Shown: positions 41,801 to 51,774 of the stretch, piece after piece
Numbering within the stretch: the first letter of the stretch is position 1
How the letters are laid out: each line of letters opens with the position of its first letter
DNA from: Paracyclopina nana
Taxonomy: Eukaryota > Arthropoda > Copepoda > Cyclopoida > Cyclopettidae
Reading direction: 5' to 3'
Assembly: GCA_019096065.1 (NCBI GenBank)
Contig: JAGUCH010000004.1
Location: 2,728,001 to 2,792,000, forward strand
DNA length: 64,000 nucleotides
The notes under the pieces: model-generated
The model's database searches: none
The model's input: the letters and a program-made list of their open reading frames with translations, nothing else
What the model was told of the DNA's origin: nothing
Made by a program: the position numbers and the translations under genes

Positions 41801-44413
41801 TTAACCGGCAGCTTGCACAGCTTCAATGAGTTCAGATTTCTTCAGCCTTTTCGAGGTGGTGGAAGCCTCGGACTGCTCAAATTGGTTGGCCGTTCTTTTC
41901 CTAAGGCTTTCCAATGTATCTTCCTGACTAGCCCATTCAAGGACAAGCCGTCTGCCGTACAAATGGGTAGAGTGGCTGAGTTTGTCGAAAGCCTTTTTGG
42001 CCTCTTCCTTGGACAGGAACTCGACGAATGCGAATCCACGATGCGATCCGGTCACCTTTTTAGGCAGACGCACACTCTTGAGCTGTCCAAATGTGGCAAA
42101 TATGTCTTGAACCTCTTTCTGTGAGGCCTCAAAGGGAACGTTGCGAACAACAAGCTTTGCCGACTCCTCTCCTTGGTTATTGGCGGTCGTTTTCCGAGCA
42201 GTTTTTACTTGGTCGTTAGAGGATTCGGCTCTGTTCGAGCGTTTCAACTCAATGCTATGGAAATCAAGCATTTTGTGCTGCAGACTCTTCAAGGCCTCAT
42301 TTGCAGCCGATGCTTTCTTGAATTGGACAAATCCGTAGCCCATGGACAAGGTCTTTCCAGGATTTTTTAGATCCTGCTTACGAGCAATGGTGACCTCGTG
42401 AACTTGGCCTTTGCCAAGTTGATTTTCAAAAAATTCTTTCAATGCATCATCGGTAGTGCTGAAGTTAAGGTTTTTAACAAAAAGTGTGGTATTTGCTTCA
42501 GGAGGAGCACTAGAGTCGGTGATGGCTTCAGCAGTTGCTCTCTTTTCAATCTTGGCATCCTTTTCAGCGGGCCGAGAGAAGGACTCTTCGGGAGCCCATT
42601 CTAGGTATAATGGGTTTCCATTGAAGTTGGTGTACGCAAGGCTCCTGAAAGCGGTGCGAGCCTCAGATGGCTCAGTGAACTCAACGAGACATGTAGGGCA
42701 GTCAGGAGGCATGACAACACGTTGCAGCTCACCAAAATGGGCAAACTTATTCCTGATTACCTCAATCGAGGTTTTGGCTGGCAAGTTCTTAACCAAGACC
42801 ACAGTCTTTGACCGTTTTTTGGGCACACCCTCAAAAGCATCTAGATTGACTCCTTGATCTTCCAAGAATTTACGAATGTCCTCCACAATCTGAGTTTCTC
42901 CCAACGCCAGTCTTACTGCAGCAGAAGTATCACCAGACGACAAAAGCACATCTTGCTTGGACACGTCATAGCGATCTGACATCAATTCTGCCACAGCGGA
43001 GGAACCAAGAAAGAGAGTATTCCAATTGTGGCTTGAGCCTGCTTGCTTCTTGAGCTTTTCAGCCTTTTTCTTTTTGAAGCTGCTCTTTTCAGAAGAATCA
43101 GCCTCATCGTCGTTATCATCGTTCGCAGGTTTGCCAGGAATCAAGTGCAATAATCGACCTGAAAACGCGATAAAATGGAGGTGAAACTTGTTGAAATTGG
43201 AAGTGATTGTTAAGTATATTATACCTTGAAATGTGGTTCCATCCAATTTTGTAAAAGCCTGTACAGCATTTTCTGGGATGACATAAGTGATAAAAGCGAA
43301 TCCCTTCACTTGCTTGGTGATTTTGTCAATTGGAAGATTCACCTCAGCCAAAGGACCAAATGGTTTGAAAACAGCTTCGAGATCATCCTCAGTCACTGTA
43401 TATGGCAAATTACGTACAAATAATCTGCCCGACTGGCCCACGGTTTCATCAAGGTTCGCAATCATGTCTTCTTGGCCCTTCCATTTGGACTCTTTGGAAT
43501 CAATCTGGGCCTGAGTCTGGTCGTGATCGTAGATTCTTACTCGAATCTGGGCAGAGTCCATGAAACTTTTGTCTTTGCTTTTCATGATGACTTGACGTTG
43601 CTTTTCTGTGGCAAATCCCACATAGGCTATGCCTTTGATGTTTCTCGGGACGCGAATGGATTTCATGCCCATATTTGGGCCTATGAACTTTTTCACGTCC
43701 TTCTTCTTTGCAGTGCACGGCAGTCCTTCCAGTTTCACGGTGAAAAAGAGCTTCTTCTCTTTTTGGGTATTATTATTGGACTCCTCTTTCAGCCCTTTGG
43801 CCTTCAAGTAGTCCAAATCTGAAAGCTTATTATTCAAAGCCTCTTTGTCAGCGACCTCTTCCTCGACGACCTCTTTGTCATCTTCCTCTTCAAAAGCCTT
43901 CCCGCATTGTAAAATAGCATCGTTATTCCACGCATCGGAAGCGTTGCGCTGATGGACCCTGATGAACTCCTGGAACTTTGGATCATCTTTGTATTTGGCC
44001 ATGAGCGAATCCACTTCCTTTTGCTTTTCTCGTTTCAGCCGCTTCTTTTCCTTACGCTTTGCCTTTTCACTCTTCTCCTTCGACTCTTTCTCCTCCTTGG
44101 GATGCAAAGTTGCGTACGCAGTGCTATCTCTCGCATATTTACTCCATGCCCTCGGCTTTGACTCTGCATCTTGCAAATCAGCACAAAAATCAACAGTGAT
44201 CTTGGAGGCCCCAAAATACGAGTTGTTCAAGTAGCTTTGAGCCTTTTGCGCACTCGGCTCATCTTTGAATCCAACAAAGGCGAAATTTCGGAATTTGCCC
44301 TCCTTCGTATATTTCAGTTGGATGTCAGTGATCAAGCCATGGGCACTGAAACTAGTCCGCAACTTATCTTCAGTTGTTTTGGGTGGCAAATTCTTAACAA
44401 TGAGCCTTGACAT
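41801..44413 (-). CDS. RBM19: RBM19/Mrd1, ribosome biogenesis factor
   Basis: Exons 44413-43225 and 43158-41801 give 848 residues. Six RRMs are visible, starting SRLIVKNLP (residue 2), FFTVKLEGLP, GRLFVRNLP, KTVVLVKNLP, TTLFVKNLN and AKLVVRNVP. A Lys/Glu-rich region follows RRM1, with FQEFIRVHQ, a stretch conserved in Mrd1. RBM19/Mrd1 acts in the nucleolus on the 90S pre-ribosome for 18S rRNA processing. The 66-bp intron (43159-43224) has no stop and is a multiple of three, so an unspliced reading would add 22 residues; GTATAA...TTTTCAG and the family sequence (TTFQGRLLHLIPG) show it is an intron. The gene converges with PIWI. Confidence 0.95.
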   Translation of the reverse strand: MSRLIVKNLPPKTTEDKLRTSFSAHGLITDIQLKYTKEGKFRNFAFVGFKDEPSAQKAQSYLNNSYFGASKITVDFCADLQDAESKPRAWSKYARDSTAYATLHPKEEKESKEKSEKAKRKEKKRLKREKQKEVDSLMAKYKDDPKFQEFIRVHQRNASDAWNNDAILQCGKAFEEEDDKEVVEEEVADKEALNNKLSDLDYLKAKGLKEESNNNTQKEKKLFFTVKLEGLPCTAKKKDVKKFIGPNMGMKSIRVPRNIKGIAYVGFATEKQRQVIMKSKDKSFMDSAQIRVRIYDHDQTQAQIDSKESKWKGQEDMIANLDETVGQSGRLFVRNLPYTVTEDDLEAVFKPFGPLAEVNLPIDKITKQVKGFAFITYVIPENAVQAFTKLDGTTFQGIIYLTITSNFNKFHLHFIAFSGRLLHLIPGKPANDDNDDEADSSEKSSFKKKKAEKLKKQAGSSHNWNTLFLGSSAVAELMSDRYDVSKQDVLLSSGDTSAAVRLALGETQIVEDIRKFLEDQGVNLDAFEGVPKKRSKTVVLVKNLPAKTSIEVIRNKFAHFGELQRVVMPPDCPTCLVEFTEPSEARTAFRSLAYTNFNGNPLYLEWAPEESFSRPAEKDAKIEKRATAEAITDSSAPPEANTTLFVKNLNFSTTDDALKEFFENQLGKGQVHEVTIARKQDLKNPGKTLSMGYGFVQFKKASAANEALKSLQHKMLDFHSIELKRSNRAESSNDQVKTARKTTANNQGEESAKLVVRNVPFEASQKEVQDIFATFGQLKSVRLPKKVTGSHRGFAFVEFLSKEEAKKAFDKLSHSTHLYGRRLVLEWASQEDTLESLRKRTANQFEQSEASTTSKRLKKSELIEAVQAAG

Positions 44414-44574
44414 CGTTGAATTGACGGAAAAATAAATTCACGTGCGTTCAATGTTTTTGTTGACAATGAAGAATGCATCGAGTCGCACAAATTTGGGCAG
44501 CATTATGATTGATACATAACTAAATTGGCAAGCTCTATTTCGTTTATAGAACACTTATCACAGATGAAAAAGAG

Positions 44575-45008
44575 TTAAAGGGTCGCTAAAAGCCTAAAAT
44601 AACCAAAACAAGCATGAATGACAGTTTGTCCAGTTCCCCACATCAGAGCGTGCGTTTGGTCCATTTCGAAGCTTGACGTTTTGTAGACAAATGCAATTGA
44701 GGCTGAGCTGATGACTCCCAACGTCAAAGGTAAAATAATTCCCATGACAAAAATCATCAACGAGTAAAATCTAATGACAAAAAGAGGCTTTATTTTCAAC
44801 TATCCACTGAACTGATAAGCTGTCTTTCTCGTTACCTGCCGAATTTGTGTTTTCTTAGAGTGAGAAAAGCACCCACTGCAGCCACGATGTAGATGAACAG
44901 GGACGAAAACAGGCTCCAAATGAATACTTCGTACCAGATTTCAGTCCCAGTCTTCAGAGCATTTGGCGCTCTTTGGAAGCCCAAAATTGCATCAAATGTT
45001 CGGACCAT
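44575..45008 (-). CDS. TMEM170: TMEM170-family membrane protein
   Basis: Exons 45008-44836 and 44770-44575 give 122 residues. It matches TMEM170A/B: EIWYEVFIWSLFSSLFIY, GAFLTLRKHKFGR, then VMGIILPLTLGVISSASIAFVY, GTGQT and the C-terminus RLLATL, identical to human. Three membrane helices are visible. TMEM170A shapes ER sheets and nuclear envelope in human cells. ATG 45008 is the first in frame; a GTTTCAG acceptor about 30 bp upstream suggests a 5' UTR intron. Confidence 0.92.
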
Positions 45009-46077
45009 AGCTTTGTCTGGACGTCTCAACGGTCTGAAACACTATGCATCAACTCAGTGGCCATTGCTGAAACGCTCAAATGATTTTGCCAAAAATTCTA
45101 TTTCTGCGAGCTGCTCGAATTGACAATTATTATTTATTAGTTAAGCAGTTCAAGCAGCAACCTTCTGATGGATCGAAAAGACAAGATGAAAATTGCTTAC
45201 GTACCATAATCTGAGTCCAGCTAAATGTTCTCAAGTCCAACTTTCGAGATTAGCGAGCTCTTCCTAGGTCTTTGCTTATCGTTTTGACAAAATCTTACAA
45301 AAAAAGGATTTATTCTAAAAAAGGATATATAAAATGTATACTTGGTAGAGGAATTACCCAGTTTTTTATTTGAGGGTGCCTTAAAGCAAGCAGCTCGATA
45401 ACTAAGAAGTGACCTTTAAACTCAGTGTCTACCGCGCATGAACAATATTATTTCGGGCAGCATATTTTTTTTATATTTATAGAAAATGGTTTGAGTTGCT
45501 CAAACTACTAACTATTGTATCTTATGATCCATTTTCTATAAAAAATGAAACATTCTGTGTCCTTGAAGCTTATTCTTGATAAGCAAAAAATATTTCTAAT
45601 ATTTTCTGAATCTCGAGTTTCAGCTCGTTTTAAATTCGATCAATTTGGAAGTTTTGCTGGGCCGTAATCCGAGCAGAATATATTTAGGCAATGAAATCAG
45701 TATTAAAATTTAAGTGAGCCATAAAAAAAGAAATTACAACTAATTAATGATTAAAAACCATTATATTTTTTTAATTTTACATTCAATTTATGATCGGATC
45801 ATTACACTAAATTCTAACTAGTTTCAGCAGGGTGGAGTAGAAAGCTGAGATCGACTCAATTTTTGGTCAGTTTTTGGCTAAAACGTTTCCACCTGGCAAA
45901 CGAAGCCATCTGCCATTCCTGCAAAAACGTTACTACGCATCAGTCACACATCCGTCTCAGCTCTAGAAGATAGGACTTGTCCGTTAAAATTCCTGAGAGT
46001 CAAATTCCCCGATAATACTATTCAACTCCTCGTGGATTGATTTGTTCGGGAAACTCTTCAGGTAAACAAACTTCGCG
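45009..46077. other. Gene-free AT-rich interval
   Basis: About 1.07 kb with the TMEM170 promoter and 5' UTR on the left and the orphan ORF upstream region on the right. I see no coding exon or clear repeat. Confidence 0.4.
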
Positions 46078-46524
46078 ATGTGCATTAATTCTCGCGATCA
46101 AATGGCGCAGGCTATTTATAGCTGTGATAAGCTAGCCAACTGGATTTTCCAACTGAAGGCTAAGGAGGCGATTCTGAAAAGTAGCCGAGATCGTGACCTT
46201 CGTCGCGAAGTTTTGCTTTTGCGCGCTGCCCAACAAGCGCAGAAACAACTGGAGTTTCAGCAAGCTTTAAATCGGCAGAGGTGGGACGCTTTCCAAGCCA
46301 CTCAGTCAGCCTTGCATTGCTCCAACTGCCATGCTTTTCAACGCTTTTGCTCGTGTTCGCTGTCGTCCGCTCTCATGGACGACAGCGAGGAGTCCAAAAA
46401 GATGGACGAATTTTTCGAGTCTTTGAGTAATTGTCAGAATAACCGCAAACGTAAAACTGCGACACATCCCAATATTCTCAACAAAAACGTTTGTAAACGC
46501 CCGCGAGTTCAAAGCGTGGCGTAA
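46078..46524 (+). CDS. Orphan protein with Cys motif and nuclear-type basic tail
   Basis: 148 residues in a single ORF from ATG 46078. The first half is helical and rich in Gln, Arg, Leu and Ala (LRREVLLLRAAQQAQKQLEF), a possible coiled coil. A CSNCHAFQRFCSC cluster in the middle might bind zinc. An acidic stretch (MDDSEESKKMDEFFESLSN) follows, then a basic tail with NRKRK and CKRPR that could serve as a nuclear signal. I recognise no homologue. Reasons to accept it: length, good composition and clear regions. Reasons for doubt: no introns and no family. Confidence 0.5.
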   Translation: MCINSRDQMAQAIYSCDKLANWIFQLKAKEAILKSSRDRDLRREVLLLRAAQQAQKQLEFQQALNRQRWDAFQATQSALHCSNCHAFQRFCSCSLSSALMDDSEESKKMDEFFESLSNCQNNRKRKTATHPNILNKNVCKRPRVQSVA

Positions 46525-49500
46525 TTGAAAATTTCCGTACTCTGGCCTATGATTAATTTGTTATCACATGGCGAAATCCTTGCGTAATAGCTCGACTTAT
46601 AACTCGGCTCTAGCATTGGTTAGACGTTAGTTGTGATAAATTGAGCTTATCGCAAGGAATTATCCCTCCCATGATTTGTAAGTTAAAATACTCGTTATAT
46701 TTTCCATCTATTCATTCTGGATTAGAAACCATTTTTCGCTTTGAAGTTGAATAAAACTTAAGATCCTGTAATCACTCTGCTTTGATTTCACACAGTTGTC
46801 ATTGTGCCACTCTGGCAGTCATCCTGGGTTCTCAAGCTGGTTGAGCAAGGCGAAGAGCACGCTTATGGTTGAGAAGATCAACACTGAGATTGCTTTTAAT
46901 CTGCTCCTGCAAGAATAAATAGAACACCTCGGAGCGTGGGCTGCACCAGAAAGTTCGCGTTCTTGGGTAAAGCCAGTTATCTTTTTTGTTTTGTGCTCTA
47001 GTCTCTTTTCAGCCTTGGTAATGACGGCTTCATCCCAACCCTTCCCTGTCAGACCTTCCGTAGACCTTGAGCAATGGACAGACCTTGGGCGGCGACGTCG
47101 GTGGCAGCAAGGGAACCATACCTGGGGCTCGTCAAGATACAAATCGCCGCTAGGCATTATTATTATTCAATGTTCCGCGAGGCGGTTCATCAGCTAGGGG
47201 AGATCAAGTGTGACCTGCTCGCACGCAAGTCCCCCTAGGACGAGGAAGCTTTAAGAAAGCTACTCCTTTTGGCGCCTTGGTGACCTGGGTCCAAATTGGC
47301 AAGGTTCGTCCAAGCGCTCAAGCAAATCTACAAATCCAAACGAATTTCCAGAAGGAAGCCTTCATTGCTGAGGTAATTGATATGCAAACATTCAATTTGC
47401 CCGTCGATCGCAAACATGCTCCCGAGCCGTTCACTTGCCCCTTGCTACCTCCTCCTCATGCTCAAGATATAAAGCGAGTCGAGTTAGCAAGTCGGGCGCG
47501 ATGATCGTCGTGCTATATTCGGATACTTTGGGATCTGACTGAATGGAGCGGATTTCGTAGCTCGCCTTTGCAAATTCTGCGACCTGAGCTTATCAGCAAT
47601 GTTAAAGCTAGCGGCTCGAGGTGGAACTTAATGGCCCTTGGGAGCGCTGATGGAAAGGCCTGTTATCAATTTGGCGACAAATTGTAACTTGGCAATCTTG
47701 AAAAAGATGATGATGATGGCGGCCTGCGACGATATGTAGGCCGCTTAATTAAAAGAATTTGCTGGAGAAATTTTGAATTTTGCTGGATGTACAGAATTGA
47801 GAAACGGCTAATGTTCTCGGCCTTTCGTGCATCAATTGCATATGAAAAGTTGTTTCAATGCATCAATTGCAAAGTCAGCCTCAAACGTAATATTGCATTG
47901 CCTTGAGCATTTGCTGACATGTTACTGTTTTCAAGTATCTCGTGACCATAACGAGTGAGAATCCCTACTTGACGGCAACAAGTTCCTACTTAGATTATGG
48001 AGGAATTGCGATTGGTTCGGGCCTTTCGCCCCTATGCATTGCATTGTCCAAGCACTTGCTCGCGGAGCGATCCGATTGAGTAGTAAAGGCTGCGGCAATT
48101 CGTCCTCGCGGTTTACAGTAACCGGGGCGCTAGCCCACGTGGTGACATTACGTAACCGCGGAGTGGATGCAGGTGGCTAGCCTATGTGGAGGCTGTGATG
48201 GGTTCTCGGGTGACCTATCCTTCCTCCCACTGGCGAATTCTCAACTCTGAAGAATGGCCCAAGTATGCTAACTGCTGCGTACGCCAGATGGTTATGGTCA
48301 ACCTTCGGTGATCCTCATCAATATGCAGACCTGCTTACCAAACGAATGATGGCCTTGCTTGTCGACTCTGGACTGTGGGCCTCGGAAAGGGAATATCAGA
48401 CCACTCAATCAAGATATAAATCTGGGGTTATTTCATAACCTCCCAAGTTGGAGTTGGCAACCTCACTGCAAAGTGAGCAGCCCTGGAGGTCCGTCAGGAC
48501 TTTGTCAATAGCCTGGCCGTCATCACCCACTGACGTCAAAACACCCTCAAAACTGAGCAAGGGTCACGTCACGCAATTGGCAACAGACGCCTTAAACTGG
48601 CCATTTGACGAGCAACCGTCTTGGTGTCGCAAATGTTGAAACAGTCACTGAAGTGGCAACAGACGCCTTAAACTGGCCATTTGATGTGCAACCGTCTTGG
48701 TGCCTCAAATGCATTGCATTGAAACAGTCACTGAAGTGGCAACTGACGCCATAAATTGGCCGTAACCGTCTTGGTTGCTTCCGCGCCGCGGAGCAGGGCT
48801 CGTCGAAGGCTTGACCAGAGGAGGGATAAGTACCTGTTCGAGAAGATATAATCTGAGCGCTTACGGGCGTGGTGTCGCGCCGCTTAAGAGGACGGGTCAC
48901 CCAGAGCAACATCAAAAGCTTTCAAGTAATTTCTTATCATCTTCGCCTTTTTTTCTTTTTTTTTTATCGCAAGTTTTCCTTTGTAAATTAACCTTTTCAG
49001 TCAAATTAAAACTTAGCCGCCGGCCGCGGATGCTGGTGGATGAGTCGAAAATATCCTCCTTCAATTTTCGCAAAATGTTTTCAACTTTTATTCTGGAAGC
49101 CTCCAATTCTGGTCAAGTTGTAGATTTGCCTCGGAATTGACTTGGATTGGACCTTGGTTGTCTATCCAACGATATGTCCGGAAACCTCAAGATGCTCTTT
49201 TTTGCTTCAGAGCTTTTTTGGCACACTTGTAGCCTTTTTTCTTTTTTTTCTTTTCTCGAGCAATTTTTGGTGGTTTTTCCCCGGGTACTCCGGTTTCCAT
49301 CAAATTTCATTTATTCTTTTTTGGTTTATTTATTTTACCCGAAAATAAACGCTCTTATGTTTTCCTGATGATCATGCGTCTTGGTGTAGGTATTTATGGA
49401 TCTTCTTCAAGTTTGCAAATGCTTATTTGTAGCTATTATCTATAAGGTTAAATATGCATTTCTTTAAATCTCCTCAGATAAGTTGTTACGTTGGCAACTT

Positions 49501-49739
49501 CTTCTTGTCATAAGTAACAAAGTGTCCAAGTAAGGAGGTCATGTTGCGCAACGTCCAGCCTTGCATAAGAAATCTTGCATATTTGTCTTTTTCTGTAGTG
49601 TATATATAGGTACGTTTTTGAATCCTTCATATGGAGCACACGTGAGTGCTTGAAACATGAATCTACTACCTTGGCTTAGTTTAGTTACTTACAGTTGCAA
49701 TCATTTCCCTTAGCGCATCTGATTTTCTTGCCTCTATTC
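46525..49739. other. Gene-poor, GC-richer repeat-bearing region
   Basis: By eye, 46.8-49.1 kb is richer in G and C than its neighbours, with CCG, GCGG and CGCG clusters. It has short, broken ORFs and a tandem repeat at 48577-48782. One minus-strand ORF at 46819-47157 has a hydrophobic C-terminus but no family and no start support. Possible explanations are an old mobile element, a long non-coding RNA locus or foreign DNA; I cannot choose. From 49.3 kb the DNA is AT-rich again and leads to the TMEM68-like gene. Confidence 0.4.
48577..48782. repeat. Tandem repeat, unit about 75-84 bp, 2.6 copies
   Basis: Units start at about 48577, 48653 and 48737 with TGGCAACAGACGCC(T/A)TAAA.TGGCC, continue with GCAACCGTCTTGGTG and end GAAACAGTCACTGAAG. 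The second unit has an 8-9-bp insertion, a duplication of ATGCATTG-like sequence; the third is cut short. Confidence 0.8.
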
Positions 49740-51423
49740 ATGAAAAAAGCTGGCCAATTTAAAATCGTATATGGTAATTCGGTTAAATTGTGGCGGTTTA
49801 AAATTGATCCAGTAAGCGTTCAAGATTTCCTTCTCTTTTTGGCATTGGAATTCAATAACTAAAAGATGATTTAGATTTCCAGTTAAATAATTGTCTTGTT
49901 ACTCCATGCTTTTATTCGAGGCTTTTAGAGTCGTTGCCAATTTCTATAGTTGGTAAAGTTAGATTGTCCTGTATTAGTTACAAAAGTGGGCGCTTCCAAC
50001 TCATGCTTTGCCAGTCACTCGTCTTGTCCACGTGGGCTCTGATCTTGAGGTTTCTTTGACGTCAGTTCAAACAGACTTGTTCAAGATGTACTCGAAGAGC
50101 GAGCCTTTGTATCACAAAATCTTCATTTCGGACCCGGAACGAACCAAATTTTTGCTAAAGCTATGGAAGAACTTCCTCATATTTAACAAACATTTTGGTG
50201 AGTTCGTCCTCTGGATGGGTACTTGTGTCGGACCCCTGATGATGTTGGCCATGGTGATGTTTTCGGACCTTTACTTGGTGTGGAAGCCTACCCTGTTTTC
50301 AATCCTCCCCGGATCTGACTACAAGCAGGCCTTTTTGGTGGCCAGACGAGAAGTGGCTCAATTTTGGAACCATCACATTCAACTATTCCACAGGCAATCA
50401 TTTAAAGGTATTATTATAGCAAATTTATTTATTGTTGAGAGTGCTTTTAATAGTTTAAAATTCTATCAAGGATACGAGAACATTCCCAAATCTGGTGGGG
50501 CACTGGTGGTGTACTACCATGCATGCATCCCTATTGACTACTTGGGCTTGATCATGAAGACATATTTGGAAAGAGGTCGGCTGATCCGGTCAGTCATGGA
50601 TAAAAACATGATCAAGATGCCGGGAGCAGAGACATTTTTGAGAACCTTTGGAATGATGCCTGGAGGTCGCGAAGAGGTTGTTCAATTGCTGAAACAAGGT
50701 CACATTGTGGGGGTGGCCCCTGGGGGTGGATATGAGGCCCAACTATCCCCTAGTGACCATTATACCGTGATGTGGAAGGAGCGGAGAGGATTTGCAGTCG
50801 TGGCCAAGGAAGCCAAAGTGAATATCATTCCCATGTTCACAGAAAATTCTAGAGAGGCTTACGTTAATATGCAGTCGGGTAAAGCTTCCCTTAATCCTCC
50901 TATAATCTAGTGTGTCAATACATTTTCTTATCTAGGCATTGAATTGTGGACTTGGTTGTACAACAAGACCAAGGCTCCATTGGCTCCCATCTATGGAGGC
51001 TTTCCAGTCAAGCTGATTTCCCACATAGGTGATCCAATTCTCACTGATGAGCTTACCGTCGAGGAACTAAGGTTGACGGCCATTAAAACGATGGAGATGC
51101 TAATCAAGAGGCATCAAAGACTGCCTGGCAACATTGTGACAGCCATCATTGAAAGGCTAGAGGACGATTTCGAAGACATCGATGATATTTTGGATGAGGA
51201 AGATGAGGAGGAGGAGGAGGAAGAAGAGGAGACCAAGATTTGTCCCGTCACCTATGTCAAATCTATTGCTTCCAAAACGGACAGTGGACACGAGTCAGTG
51301 TCTTCCAATGAGCTTAGTCAAGATGATTTCGAAGACGAAGACATTTTGCTCGAAAAGCATCATTTCCCCGTGGTCCAATTGTCTAATGGCAAAATCGTAA
51401 AAATGGCTGGCAAATTCCTCTAA
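49740..51423 (+). CDS. TMEM68-like lysophospholipid/diacylglycerol acyltransferase
   Basis: Sure exons are 50015-50407, 50471-50878 and 50936-51423. The exon at 50015 begins at codon position 2, so an upstream exon is needed; 49740-49773 (ATG, 11 codons, phase 1, donor GGTAAT) fits but is only a guess. One or two membrane helices at GEFVLWMGTCVGPLMMLAMVMF are followed by the acyltransferase core: YYHACIPID (H-x4-D motif), GMMPGGREEVV, VGVAPGGGYEAQLS, RRGFAVVAKEAKVNIIPMFTEN and APIYGGFPVKL. Human TMEM68 makes triacylglycerol independently of DGAT1/2 at the ER. Unusual is the C-terminal extension of about 95 residues with a run of acidic residues (about 51197-51232) and Ser/Asp/Glu-rich sequence. 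The 63-bp intron 50408-50470 is stop-free and a multiple of three. Confidence 0.85.
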
Positions 51424-51774
51424 ACAACGGCTCAATATTTAATGTGTCAAACACGTATAATAACAACATGCCTCCTATTCTCTGCTGCTCGCACGCTTCC
51501 TAAATTAGAAAATTGGCTTAGTGTTGGGAGACTTATATGGTGCATGCACAAATGTTTATTTCAATTCATTAAAAATATGACTTTTAACTGATTTGGACGT
51601 GTGACTTATGACCAAAGTAATAAACCAGTAACAATGGTTATGCATTCTTTGTATGTTTTTTTCATTAAATTTTCCCATAGTGCAACCTCAGTTAGGTTAA
51701 GCGCGCGCAAGAGTTCATTTGAGTGCAACATGTCTGCCGTTGTAGTATTAAGAGGTGCCGTTTAGTCTTACACT
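51424..51774. other. Interval between TMEM68-like and ADAMTS genes
   Basis: 350 bp with the 3' UTR of the acyltransferase and the ADAMTS promoter. No coding exon seen. Confidence 0.4.

Noticed and set aside
43159..43224. RBM19 as a single-exon gene with a 22-residue insertion
   Set aside because: The segment has GT...CAG ends and breaks the conserved FQGRLLHLIPG; it is an intron that happens to lack stops.
46819..47157. Minus-strand ORF of 112 codons with a hydrophobic C-terminus
   Set aside because: No family, no splice or promoter support, and it lies in the GC-richer block where long chance ORFs are more likely.
49681..49740. Short ATG reading MNLLPWLSLVTYS as start of the TMEM68-like gene
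   Set aside because: It lacks a GT donor in the needed phase; the ATG at 49740 fits phase better, though still weakly.
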